This document shows positions 23,431 through 34,307 of a stretch of DNA of 64,000 bases, in pieces. The position numbers and the translations under genes were made by a program. Origin of the DNA: Isoetes taiwanensis (taxonomy: Eukaryota; Streptophyta; Lycopodiopsida; Isoetales; Isoetaceae); contig JAJEKV010000053.1 in assembly GCA_021234155.1 (NCBI GenBank), positions 7,083,424-7,147,423 of the forward strand, read 5' to 3'. How positions within the stretch are numbered: the first letter of the stretch is position 1; every line of letters begins with the position of its first letter. The notes beneath the pieces were generated by a model. The model searched no databases. It worked only from the letters and a program-made list of their open reading frames with translations, and was not told the origin of the DNA.

Positions 23431-23565
23431 ATAACAAAACACACAATGATGCCCCTCACACCCCTACCCACACTCACATTCACAAAAATTGCCACATTCT
23501 TTATTCTAGCCAACAATCAAACACAAATTGAAGCAAAGCCCGGCAACGCCGGGCACCATAACTAG
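23430..23565 (+). mobile_element. Helitron 3' end (5' end not located)
   Basis: A GC hairpin GCCCGGC-AA-CGCCGGGC (about 23538-23554) is followed by ACCATAACTAG and then T. A hairpin about 10 bp before a terminal CTRR inserted 5' to T is the 3' signature of plant Helitrons, and the C/A-rich stretch before it (CACACCCCTACCCACACTC) is also typical. The CTAG is at 23562-23565. I could not fix the 5' TC terminus, so the element length is unknown; the start given is only the region that looks Helitron-like. Confidence 0.6.
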
Positions 23566-23566
23566 T

Positions 23567-24920
23567 GAGCATTGTTTCTTAATCGCAAATGCCGAGGTAA
23601 CAACCAAAGTATAAGAAATTTTGCCACGTGGCAATTACACCTCTCTTTCTTTTTGTATCAATCTCTTATTTCTGTAACAATTGGACTTGTGGATTTTAAA
23701 GTTGTTTATTGTATTGTTGTTTTGGAACCCTCGAAGGGCCAACATATCTTTAGAAAAAAGATGCTTGGCCAACTTTTAATTGTTACTTTCTTTCATAATT
23801 TGAACATTTATAAGGATGTCGTCAATAGTGATACATCTGCACATCTATAAATTTGCTTTGGATTTAGCATCGTTTGATAAGCAAAAATAAACAAATGATT
23901 CCAAGTTGTTTTTAAAACCATGATTCCAATCATTTAAAAAATGATTCCGATGTTCTTAAAACCATGTCCTTATTTGCGGAAACAATACATCATGTTATTT
24001 CTAAAACCACGTCGTTCATTGAAAAAATAACACCTGAAAACATTCTGGAAACATCTTTTCTTAGAAAACTACATGTGGTTTTTATGTAAAACTATCTTAA
24101 CGTATATAAGTATTATAGGATGATTCTTTTGGAATATTACTGATTGATGCTTTATTAAAAAATTGACACCTATGCGTTTTTTGTGCTCAACACTTCTATT
24201 CGAAGTTTTATGACACGTATCGGATTAAGATAAGGTTTAAGTCTTCTAGTTTGCGAGGCGTGGATATGGCATTACCGATAATCCAACAAGAAATGCTCCA
24301 GCCAGTTCTCAACAAGAGCAATCCATCCGATTAGGTCCACCAATCCATTTAGCATGCTACTACATACCTCTGCAGCATAGGACATTGGTCAACATGCCTC
24401 TGTAAGGACATTGGTCGACGGTTCTCTTATTATTGAAATGTGCAAAATTTGAGGAGGCTACGAATGCTTCCATAAATATGGACAGTGAGCAACCATGGTG
24501 GTATACTTATATCTATATACCATTGGTCGAATATGACTACATCCCTATTAGTAAAAAGTTTTGCAGTTGAACCAAGGACCATCAGTGAAATATAAAAGGA
24601 AAACAAGCGTGAAATGTGCAGGGTGCTAAGAATGTATTTGTGTTCATAAGTGAAGATGTCTATAGGTTTGTTTCTCATCAACTGCAATGGCCTATTTGAG
24701 GAGATCATGCTCAAAGCAAACCCATGTCCTCATGGGCACAAAAACATGAGGCAACAGCATAGGTGCAGGTCCTCTAGTTCTCAAATTCATACCCATATAA
24801 GTTCGACGCACAAATCCAAAGGAACGTTCTCACACAAATTCTTCCCTGTTAAGTCATGCATTTCAAGAACATCTTTCACACCATTCCAAAGGTATACAAA
24901 CCACCATTGCAAGAGTAACT
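23567..24920. other. no supportable gene
   Basis: AT-rich DNA with short reiterations of AATGATTCC and AAAACCATG near 23890-24010. No frame here has recognisable protein features. Confidence 0.4.
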
Positions 24921-24925
24921 CAGGG

Positions 24926-24960
24926 AAGAGAAATGTTCGCGGCGGCCTTGGCCGCCGCGA
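24926..24960. repeat. perfect GC hairpin within a 26-bp block repeated at 37313-37338
   Basis: CGCGGCGGCC-TT-GGCCGCCGCG (24939-24960) is a perfect 10-bp stem with a two-base loop. The 26 bases 24926-24951, which run from AAGAGAAATG through the left arm to the loop, occur identically at 37313-37338, where the right arm is replaced by AT-rich DNA. It may be the end of a dispersed element. Confidence 0.7.
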
Positions 24961-24971
24961 TAAATTTCTTG

Positions 24972-24979
24972 TATAAATA
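24972..24979 (+). promoter_or_regulatory. TATA box upstream of a micro-ORF
   Basis: TATAAATA stands 31 bp before the ATG at 25011 and just after the GC hairpin. A canonical start site would lie within a few bases of the ATG. Confidence 0.4.
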
Positions 24980-25010
24980 ACTTAGAAGTTTTTGCACATA
25001 TCCAGCAATC

Positions 25011-25157
25011 ATGGACTACGGCGCGATGGCCTATGTTGGGTTGCTAATCCTGTTTCTTTGGTGGATTGGCAGCCTTATGGACGGCCCTAAACCCGCGAAA
25101 GCCCCTAAGAGGCGAGATTGGTTCGGGTATAGCTCCCTGTTTCCTGTCAAATTGTGA
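25011..25157 (+). CDS. 48-aa predicted membrane microprotein
   Basis: ATG at 25011 opens 48 codons: MDYGAMAYVGLLILFLWWIG forms one hydrophobic helix (about residues 5-23), followed by SLMDGPKPAKAPKRRDWFGY and an SSLFPVKL tail. The pattern is a short N-terminal segment, one membrane span and a basic, proline-containing cytosolic-type tail. Local GC content and codon use (GCG, CCC, GGC) differ from the AT-rich surroundings, which suggests real or recently acquired coding sequence. A TATA box is in the expected place. I do not recognise the family, and it may be the first exon of a longer gene. Confidence 0.4.
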   Translation: MDYGAMAYVGLLILFLWWIGSLMDGPKPAKAPKRRDWFGYSSLFPVKL

Positions 25158-25646
25158 AATTTCCCCTTTGAACAGATTTGTTCAAGCAGACGTGGCTGCA
25201 TACCTCTAGCTTCATCTGGACACCTCTAGCTTTTGCAATTCAATGAGCTAAAAGCAAAGATGTAAGACGACATTAGTGTAACGACAGAATATCAAGGTAT
25301 GGTAGGTTTGGATATTGAATTAGAGGCAACTACAAAATTTGGAAACTGGTCTTGTAATCTGCAACAAAGGCAAATGCTCAATTTTTAATCAGATAAAGAA
25401 TTGGGTTATATTTACCTGCCTGCAGCCACGTGATGCAACATGGATACAGGCATCCCTAGCAGCATACCAGCAAGAAACGTCCTTGCAGTAGCAATCCAAA
25501 ACAGGTAACTGAGCTTCTAACTTAATAGTGCCTGTCTGAACCATCTTCATTCATGTACAGAAGAAATCCCACATCATTGTTTCTGGCTTGTACCAGCTCC
25601 GCTTGTAACAAATCCAGGCTGCTTAATAGAACCATATAGACACAAG

Positions 25647-25715
25647 CACAAAACTTCAGATGCTATCACCACAAAACTTCAGATGCTGCCACCACGAAAT
25701 TGTAGATGCTGCCGC
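25647..25715 (+). repeat. three-copy tandem repeat, 23-bp unit
   Basis: Units start CACAAAACTTCAGATGCT at 25647 and 25670 and CACGAAATTGTAGATGCT at 25693. Each is 23 bp; the third has diverged most. Confidence 0.75.
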
Positions 25716-26092
25716 TAATCAGAATCGGCTCTGCCTCAGTGCAAGTGAATTTGACATACAACCATAGTTTACCACAGTATCCGAAAACCAGACATGTTAT
25801 ATTTGCATGAAAGAAATCTGTTGTGACCAAAATTCTTCAGAAAAGGAACTGTTATCTACTTGAAAAAAGCAGGAGAAGAAATTAGGGCTTGTCAAGACCT
25901 GTAAATTCCTGGAAGAATCGAAATTATTGTCCGCGTAGTACTCCAATCGGGAACAGAGTTAACAGCTTCTTGAATAGTGGTATAATCTCCAGTACCATCC
26001 TTTCCAACAACGATAAATCTTATTCCCGGAATAAGATTGCAGTCTGTTGGCAATCCGAAATATTTCAGCTAATGCTGATTGATCGGATTTGG

Positions 26093-26477
26093 GCCAGAGA
26101 ACTAATTTTTGAGGAAATAGGAACCCTAAAATGAGCTGCTAAAAAAATCTTCTCTTTGCAGTTCAGGAATCCCTCGGTTAAGGGCATCTGCCAAAGCATG
26201 ATCCAACTTCATCAGCAAAAAAGATGAGTATTACCTGGTCTGCACAAAAGGTTGCAAACAACAAATCCATTCCGGCAGCTTTTCTGTGACGGCAAATGTA
26301 TGCAAATCCATTCCGGCAGTTTTTCCTGTGATGGCAAATGTATGTTTCAACGGGTTAATCAGAGAAGCCGATTGATTTTCGAAATGCTTCTGGAATCAAC
26401 AATCGAGATCCCTTACAACAGAAACCATAAGCCAGAGAACTAATGTTAGAGGAAATAGGAACCCTAAAATGAGTTGC
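26093..26477 (+). repeat. direct duplication with an internal 41-bp tandem repeat
   Basis: A 47-48-bp block (GCCAGAGAACTAAT ... ACCCTAAAATGAG) occurs at 26093-26140 and 26431-26477. Between them, CAAATCCATTCCGGCAG followed by TTTTC and GGCAAATGTATG occurs at 26262-26301 and 26303-26344. Together they indicate repeated local duplication. Confidence 0.7.
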
Positions 26478-26991
26478 TCGAGCTTTGCATGTCGAGCAAA
26501 ATAAAATGTAATAGGAAAAAATAGAACATAATAGAAAAATATATCGTATATGGGTCTAGACTATTGAAAATAGGCATCAAAATTAATTCAAGCGTATGGA
26601 AATATAATGCGCACTCTAGATGTACTAATTAGTATGCCTCGTGCAATACGCCCATGAAATCATATGAAAACCATGCCAAACAGCGTATAAAATCACAAAG
26701 AAAACCCCTGTTATAATGCTAGATATTTAACAAAAACAGTCAGAAGCAAGAAACTAAGACAGAGTTTCACACAAAGGTCCCCTCAGACAGTCAAAATTAC
26801 TCTAGAAGTATCTTCAATCATCCCCTCCAAGCAGTGCCAAGCAGCGCCCTCAAGCAGACCGCAGGAGAAGACAAAATGCAAGCGCCATTGCCGGAGGCGC
26901 AGGAAAAAGGAAACACAAAATGTCTCTTTGTGTCTTTTATAGTGTGACATAGTTACTAACGTGGCAGAAAGCCAGCTAATCAATCTTTACG

Positions 26992-27092
26992 TAAGGGCAA
27001 AGGCCCCTTGGGCCACTTTCTGGCCTGTGAAGGTGGCCTCCGCGGAGGCCACCTTGACAGGCCAGAAAGTGGCCCAAGGGACCTTTCCCTTA
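26992..27092. repeat. 100-bp near-perfect palindrome (foldback/MITE-like)
   Basis: The arms meet at CCGCGG (27040-27045) with no loop. They extend through GGCCTC, AAGGTGG, GGCCTGT, GGCCACTTTC and CCCTTGGG to AAGGG at the outer ends, with about three mismatches and one indel. The ends are flanked by TA/TTA-like bases, compatible with a Mariner- or Harbinger-type MITE. The arm base composition (GC-rich) is unlike the flanks. Confidence 0.75.
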
Positions 27093-27824
27093 TACTTAAA
27101 AACTGGTAAACCAAATCAATCTTCTTTTCCACTAATATCAATGGCCTGGTATGATCTTGCAGACAAGTAGTCTTATTTCTCTTACTTAGTTTGTTTTTCG
27201 TTTAAACAGCTACCTACAATGGACCCCTAGTCAGGTTGTAAGCACTTGCAAATTCAGGTGTGGGGCTTCTTTACGTACCAATGCTCTTCATTCTATCCAT
27301 GATTTTGACTCAATTTTGGAAGATGATGTATTTTAGCATTTCTTAGCTTATATATATTTACGTCAACGTATCCATCCAATTTTGATTTGTTTCAAGGAAT
27401 AACTTCTTCTAACGGCGACCTTGGTTTTGTCACAATAGGTATTTCAATTGTCGGACTTAACATGAATCATGTGCACAGAAGAGCCACATTGCTCATGTCG
27501 ATAGCCGCTTCTGAATCAAAGACCCCATCTAGTCTCTCATCAATCAGATCTAGAAGGTTGCAAGGTTGCGCATAAGCCAACTCTTGTGCTTGCCAAACGG
27601 ACAATTTAGTTGAGTCATCGACATTGCGACTTTTTGCAGTTGGCCATGTAGGATGTTTGCCACTAAGTAGCCATAACAACACTACTCCAAAGCTGTACAC
27701 GTCCACTTTCTCTGACAACTCATTCCAGTAAATCTATTCTGCAGCAAAAAATATATAGATGAGAATTTTTATTCCAGTAGACCACTAAATAAGAACTTCT
27801 CAATTTTGGGGGCAAAGCTACTTA

Positions 27825-28211
27825 GGGTGAGATTCCATTACGGTGAACATTCTTTAATGACGTGGCATTAAAGTTCCTTAATTTAAGTAGCAATTTCTAC
27901 GGGGTGATTCCACATATGAAACATAAAAAATCCACGTAGGACACATTAAAGGATCAAGAAAGAAAAATAGAACAAAAAAACAAAATAGAGATCCACGTGG
28001 CAATATTTGAGCAAGGGACCCATATATTATTTTTAGGGCCAGCCAATATTGGCTGTCCTTTAAAAAAAACTCATGGCAACGCCACATAAGTATTTTTAAT
28101 TAACTTCCACTCAAGTGGAATAAATCACAACAACGACTTTTTGACATGGCATAATTATATTGGGCAATTAATTAAAATTAAACATTTTAAAGTCCTAGTC
28201 GAATCTCACCC
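27825..28211. mobile_element. 387-bp Tourist-like (PIF/Harbinger) MITE
   Basis: Terminal inverted repeats GGGTGAGATTC at the left and GAATCTCACCC at the right are flanked by the 3-bp duplication TTA (27822-27824 and 28212-28214). TTA duplication and G-rich termini are diagnostic of PIF/Harbinger MITEs. It carries no coding frame. It sits in the intron of the kinase pseudogene, and the empty site is still readable from the adjacent duplicated segment. Confidence 0.85.
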
Positions 28212-28213
28212 TT

Positions 28214-28370
28214 AGAAGAACCATAAATATTGCTACTTAGAAGAACCATAAATATTACCTGGTGCCATGTGGCCCGAAGTTCCCAACTCTAAGAACCATA
28301 AGCATTACCTGGTGCCATGTGGTCCCAACTCTTAGTGCCATGTGGCCAAAAGTCCCAACTATGTCTCCAG
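28214..28370. repeat. cluster of short tandem duplications beside the MITE
   Basis: AGAAGAACCATAAATATT occurs twice and CCTGGTGCCATGTGG occurs in several partial copies. The equivalent stretch of the intact gene (29737-29790) has one of each. They look like slippage or repair scars near the MITE insertion. Confidence 0.7.
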
Positions 28371-29267
28371 CAGTTTGAGAAATTCATTCCTCTAAAAATG
28401 TAGCCAACCCAAAATCTGCTACACATGCATTCATGTCGTTGTCTAGCCAAAAATTTGCAGACTTCATATCACACTGTAGCCATGATACTTTGATTCTTCA
28501 TGCAAGTATTGCAGCCCACATGCAGTTCCGATAGCTACTTTTCTCCTAGTTGCCCAATTCAGGCCAGAGCCATGGAAAAGAGCCTTTTCTAGACTCCCAT
28601 TCTCCATGTAATCACAAACTAGAATATGAGCTTTAGACTCTCAACATTAAACCTTTAATACCCAGCAGATTTCTGTGTTGAAGCATGCAAAGGATGCAAT
28701 TTCATCCTTGACGTTTTGGCCATTCTTCCTGCTTATTTGGAGTGCCATCAGGAAGAATGCTTCTATACTGCTCCGTAAACTGCCATATCCAACAACATAA
28801 AGAGTACCAATCTCCAACAAATTCACTAGTGACAACAATGTTCTCCTTTTATTCATCATATCTATCTGTGAAAACAGAGGTTTTGGATCCTCATTAGTCA
28901 TTATTGCTAACCATCAGACTGGCATGGCAATTGTGTCAAATTCTGTACTTAACTGCCATAACTTTTAATCTTCTCCCATGCCTTTAATGAACCTCTTAGA
29001 AAAGAGGATGCTCCAGGATAAGGCGTCAAACTAAAAAGCAGAGCCCATGGAATTTCTGCTGCATAGAAGCCTTGCCACATGGAATGCAATGCATCAGTGG
29101 TTGATGTACTAATTGCATACCAGGAGAGTTAATTCTTCCACTCAGCAATTGCCAGATTTTGATTCAGGAGATTTTATTTTTAGCATTTGTTGGCTTATAT
29201 ATATTTACATCAATAAATCCATTTTGAGATGTTCTTTTCAGTTTTGAGGGATCGTTTTCCTGATTTA

Positions 29268-32085
29268 CTAACTTCTTCTAGCAGTGGCCTTTGGATTTGT
29301 CACAGTAGGTATTTCAATTGTCTGACTCAACATGAGCCAAACATCTCGCATTCTTGGACGAGCATTCGCAGACTCTTGTGTGCACAGAAGAGCCACATTG
29401 CTCATGTCGATAGCCTCTTCTGGATCGAAGAGCCCGTCTAGTCTCTCATCAATCAGATCTAGAAGCTTGCAAGGTTGCGCATAAGCCAACTCTTGTGCTT
29501 GCCGAACAAACGATTTAGTTGAGTCATTGACATTGTGACTTTTTGCAGTTGGCCATGTAGGATGTTTGCCACTAAGTAGCCCTAACAACACTACTCCAAA
29601 GCTGTACACGTCCACTTTCTCTGACAACTCATTCCAGTAAATATATTCTGCAGCAAAAAATATATAGATGAGAGCTTATTCCAGTAAACCACTATATAAG
29701 AACTTCTCAACTTTGGGGCCAAAGCTAGACTTAAGAATTTGAAATATTACCTGGTGCCATGTAACCAAAAGTCCCAACTCTGTTTTCAACAGTTTGAGAA
29801 ATTCGTTCCTTTAAAAATGTAGCCAACCCAAAATCTGCTACACATGCGTTCATGTCCTTGTCTAGCAAAATATTTGCAGGCTTCACATCACAATGTATCA
29901 CATGATACTTTGATTCCTCATGCAAGTATTGCAGCCCACACGCAGTTCCAATAGCTACTTTTCTCCTGGTTGCCCAATTCAGGCCAGGGCCATGGAAGAG
30001 AGCCTTTTCTAGACTTCCATTCTCCATATAATCACAAACTAAAAGATAAGCTTTAGACTCTAAACAATAACCTTTGATACCCAGCAGATTTCTGTGTTGA
30101 AGCATGCTAAGGATTGCAATTTCATTCTTGAAATTCTGGCCATTCTTCCTGCTTATTTGAGAGAGTTGTTTGACTGCTACAACAGTGCCATCAGGAAGAA
30201 TGCCTTTGTATACTGCTCCAAACCCTCCCTTTCCAAGCATCATTTCCTGGTCAAAACCATTTGTAGCTTTCCACATCTCTTGATAAGTAAATATCGTTGG
30301 TCCAATACCTGATATCTTGTCCACAGTTTTTTGATCATCCGTTAGAAGTTCCATACCAGACTCTGTTGCAAGCTTCACATGAAAGTTATCCGATGATCTA
30401 TGACAGACTACAAGCATGTAAACTGCCATAGCCAACGACATAAAGAGTATTAGAGAGAAACCTATTTTCATTCCATTAAGAGAAATTGTTCCTTCAGATA
30501 TTTGGAGGGGGCTCACAGAAATAGCAGATATGATTGGACCAGAGCCCTGAGGGTACCAGAAGTTATAATGCTTCCCTTCCAATTCAATGGACAATGTTCC
30601 ATTTGTTACTGAAGCATTTACCATAAATTGGAAAGGAGAAGTGCCCACTTGAGCCCTTAAATCCAAATCTTTGAGCACCAATTTGCCTTGAACAATCACA
30701 TCAAAAACTCTCTGGCCTACACGTACTGGCAACATCTCTGTAAAATACAGAGTAATATTATAGTCTCCATTCGTCAATTTGGTACCATGATAAGCAAGGT
30801 AACTGGGAGACCACCTGGCACTTCCATACATCCCATTTTGAAAATCTGCAGTTATGAGACCTCTTTCTGAGATGGACTTGTCTTTAAAACCAGACAACTC
30901 TAATAACCAGGATGAGTCCCCAATCTGATGCAGCCCCATTGATATTTCTGCTCTATCTTCTTTGAAAGTCATGCCATTCACTATAATTTCCTCTCCCCCT
31001 GCATTAATACCAAAACCACCTTCTGAGCCTATTATGGATGGAAAACAGGGGTCTTGTCTACCAAAAGATGCATTACAGTTTAGATCTAGAAAACCATTTT
31101 GATCCTCAAAATAGTTGAAAGAGAAATCCTTTTCTTTAATAGAAGCCAAGTGTCTGGTGGAGCCTGTTAACGAGTTATGAGACAGGTCTAGTCTAAGAAG
31201 GGTTGGCAAGTTTCCAAAGGCCAAAGGAAGTGAGCCTTCAAGATGGTTATGCCCTAAAAGCAGGCTTTGTAGAGAAGACACTGCAAGAACCTCTGGAATA
31301 GTTCCATTAAACTGGTTAAAGCCCAAATCGCATTCATAAAGATAGGCAAGGGAAACATTTGGAATTTGGCCATTGAAACTATTTCCGTTAAGCCACAGAC
31401 GCCGCAATGGCATGCCTTCTATAAACGAAATATTTCCTGTGAATAAATTGTAAGACAGCGTAAGGTCGGACATGCTTCTTAGCTTTGCAAAGGATTGAGG
31501 CACTTCACCGCTGAGTTTGTTAGCATGAAGCCACAGTTTAGTCAGATGTTTTAATCTTCCAAGCTCCGCTGGAATGGTTCCTGTTAGAGAATTTGTAGCT
31601 AAAAGAAGGTCTCGCAAGCGGGTCAAATTTGCGATGGAAGATGGAATTGAACCAGAAAAATTGTTATTATCCAAATGCAAACTCAATAAGCTGCTCATGC
31701 TCCCAATCTCAGCAGGAATGCTTCCATAAAGCAGGTTAGTGCCAAGGCCTAAATTTTGGAGGGATTTGAGCTGGCCAATACAGGCAGGTATATTACCCAT
31801 CAAATTGTTCTTGTAAAGCTGGAGATTGGTAAGGGCTGAGAGATTGCAAATTGAAGAAGGGATGAATCCTTCATACCCTCTGCCAGACAACCTAATTTCA
31901 GCAATGTTGCTACGATTGGAGTTGCAAGATATACCATCCCAGTTACATGGGTCAGGTTGAGTGCTTAAATCCCAGTTGGAAATCCCAAGGGCCCTTGCAA
32001 AATCTTGCAGGGCATTCAACTCTGGTGTAGTAAGAGATTGTGCTGTCAAACCCATGCTCCATAACCATATCAACAATACAAACAT
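29268..32085 (-). CDS. malectin-like LRR receptor kinase, two exons, 904 aa
   Basis: Exon 1 is 29751-32085 and exon 2 is 29268-29647, joined by a 103-bp GT-AG intron. Total coding length is 2715 nt, in frame, with the split Glu codon completing the MAPE motif. Order: signal peptide (1-17), LRR N-terminal cap with PDPCNWDGISC (45-54), about ten LRRs (60-330), malectin-like domain (about 353-525), membrane helix (about 539-562), kinase (about 615-880). The kinase has GKGGFGAVYKG (618-628), the VAVK lysine (639), the helix-C Glu in NFKNEI (655), HCDVKPANILLD (731-742), DFG (751-753), then APE. The HRD arginine is Cys, a non-RD type often seen in receptors tied to immunity. All catalytic residues remain, so it should be active at the plasma membrane. 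The ligand is unknown. Lower-coordinate DNA holds a broken tandem copy. Confidence 0.93.
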
Positions 32086-33090
32086 GCCTGCTATGCATCC
32101 TATTCACACTTCCAAGCCTTATGAACGGAACATTCAACACACTTTTGACCAAATACATTTCAAAAAGCAAGTTGGGCACCAGATTTACTTGGCTCGCACA
32201 GTCAACTTCAATAGCACAAATCCGTCCTTCGAATCCTCTTTTTCTTCCAGGATTCCAACCTCCTAGACATTCCAGATTGCTAAACCGAAAATGCACATGA
32301 ACTTTCCTTAACCTTAGGTGGATCCGACAAAAGCTTTTGAACTTTTGTAATTTCAAATTGTCAATGTTTCAACCCAAACGTCAGCATCACAGCATTTTCT
32401 TTAGGTCGGTGGCAACAAAATGCCAGTGTTACTTGTTGTCGGTTTTTCCCTCAATGGTTTGAACGTTCTTTGTGTCTTGTCTAACATATATAACTCTCCT
32501 ACAAATATTCCTTTAGGATATTCTGTTAAGATGCTTTTTTCTGAAGACGCCACGTACAAAAAAATAAAATAAAAAAAAAGAGGGAAAAAAAGGGGCAGGA
32601 AGGCCCTGTTCTCGCCGGACTTGAGGAAGAGCCCACAGCTCCTCCTTAGAGTATGTCGGCAATGCTCTGATGGAGGCCGTGGATAGTAGGCAGTAGCCAA
32701 GTTATGCTTCGCAAATTCCGCTTTTTGATTGCCATGGGTCAGCCATAGGTCGCCGCCATAGCTTCTGGCCAGGGATTTGCCAATATGTTCTTTTTGGTTG
32801 CAAGGGCAGAGAAGGTCGGCAGAATGGATTTTTATATTCTTAGGGTATCGAAGCAGGGCTATGGCCGGATTTTTGGGCGCAGACTTGGCTTCCTTTAAGT
32901 CCTCCAACAGCGTCATGGCTTGCTACAGATAGCATAATAGTGGGCCATGAGCAGTAATAACAGTATTTAGGTTTCAATCATCATTTTTTTATTATGAGAT
33001 CTCGGCTATGGCAGTGGATCTTCCGAAGAAACCTGGGGGTTTTACTCACACTTGATGATCGTTTTCAGTTCATGAACTATGATAAGCATA
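32086..33090. other. upstream region of the receptor kinase, no supportable gene
   Basis: Contains the presumed promoter of the minus-strand kinase. A 171-codon minus-strand frame (32401-32916) has no recognisable motif and includes a low-complexity phenylalanine run; I treat it as chance. I see no clear TATA. Confidence 0.4.
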
Positions 33091-33109
33091 TTCTTTTACT
33101 GCTCTTTGA

Positions 33110-33350
33110 TCCATTCCTGAACAGGGGAGCTGCATACAACAGAGGATTTAGAGCATGCATTTGGATTTGCAGACCTTATTGACACAATGCTATTTCAGCC
33201 AGGTGCCATGTCTGGACACCATTTTTAGGAGCATGTAAGATCCATACTGACATACAGCTTGCAGAAGAGTCAATAGCGGAAATCTTGCGGTTGGACCCAT
33301 TGAATGCTGGTGCATAAATTTCTTATCAAATATGTATGCAGAAGGTATGA
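33110..33350 (+). pseudogene. PPR protein C-terminal (E-motif) fragment
   Basis: The reading LIDTMLFQP followed, one frame over, by CHVWTPFLGACKIHTDIQLA and EESIAEILRLDPLNAGA matches the end of the last PPR and the E motif of plant PLS-class RNA-editing proteins. The typical LSNMYA-like segment follows after an in-frame TAA (ISYQICMQK). A frameshift and a stop make it non-functional. In plants these proteins act in chloroplasts or mitochondria. Confidence 0.8.
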
Positions 33351-34300
33351 ACTCAGAAATTAAAATTTAATACCGGATTGTAGAACTCTGTTTTAAGCTC
33401 AGTTATGTGCTAGTTATTGTGAATCACATATTTTGATAAACATTTATTGATTTCAGAAAGCATATTATCATCTTCTGGCATGTTGGAAGATCACTAGGTT
33501 GGAGACTTCTGTTGTTCTTCATTGAGTGTCTCCATTGCTATCAAGCTTTTGTATATATTATCATGGCAATCGTAAAGCAAAAGAAGACGTTTATTATGTA
33601 AACAACAAGAAGCAATACGGCAACAAATGGGTTATTGTTGCATTACTGCCAAGTGAAAGGTCGATAATTAAGAGGAAACTTTCTTTTGTCTCTCTTTTGT
33701 TATTTTTTTTTGTAAAGTCTGACATGTATGTTCTTTATTGAGATCTCATTATGGACAATTTCAATACATGTATGTTCTTTATTGAGATCTCATTATGGAC
33801 AATTTCAATACCATAGGACAAGGAGGTGATGAATAGAGTGCGAAGATGTACTTTTGTCTGGTAAAAAAAATAACTAAGATAACTGTTCGTCCTAAGCCCG
33901 ATCCATGGGAAAGGATAAGTTTGTTGCGTTGCCATTGTTGTGATGGGACAAGGTTCTTAAAGATTTGATAAATTTGTTTTTTGATGTGAGTTCTTCACTT
34001 AACTGCGTAACTCTTAAACTGAGTATGCAAATATTAAAGCACTCCAAGTTATCACGTTAGTTCAGTGGCTGGCTAAGGGCTCTATGGTAGAACTTTGAAC
34101 CATTTGGTGATTATTTGCTTAGATCAAGTTTCCGCAGAACGTTGTGCCACTATTCCTGATGTGTATTGCTTCACATTAAGGACAAATGGCATTGACTTTT
34201 CAAGGGATAAATTCTTCATGTTTGAGGATTATCTTAAGATGATGTCCTAACCATTAGTCAATCTTGAACCTTAATTTAAGTTAAACCAAGTTTAGACTAT
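33351..34300. other. no supportable gene
   Basis: AT-rich DNA between the PPR remnant and the LINE. It contains a perfect 44-bp tandem duplication (listed separately). Confidence 0.4.
33724..33811 (+). repeat. perfect two-copy tandem repeat, 44-bp unit
   Basis: The unit starts ATGTATGTTCTTTATTGAGA and ends CAATTTCAATAC. Copies 33724-33767 and 33768-33811 are identical, which indicates a recent duplication. Confidence 0.9.
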
Positions 34301-34307
34301 GTTATGG

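Larger units (their letters stand above)
25158..27420. other. no supportable gene; several small duplications
   Basis: Non-coding, with three small repeat systems and a 100-bp palindrome listed separately. No frame resembles a known protein. Confidence 0.4.
27430..28901 (-). pseudogene. decayed partial tandem copy of the receptor kinase 3' half
   Basis: Three blocks match the neighbouring kinase gene at 29268-32085. Block 27467-27738 equals its exon 2 (SEKVDVYSFGVVLLWLLSGK) but lacks about 40 bp encoding the segment after VALLCT. Block 28370-28640 matches the catalytic-loop part (SLEKALFHG, LNWATRRKVAIG) with a broken frame after the LHEES motif. Block 28647-28901 matches the ATP-lobe part (LQISRKNGQNVKDEIASF), fused to unrelated sequence. 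No LRR, malectin or signal-peptide portion is present. The intron contains a Harbinger MITE at 27825-28211 and several small tandem duplications. It arose by tandem duplication and is non-functional. Confidence 0.85.

Noticed and set aside
32401-32916. 171-codon minus-strand frame upstream of the receptor kinase
   Set aside because: No domain, a low-complexity Phe-rich stretch, and it sits where the kinase promoter should be.
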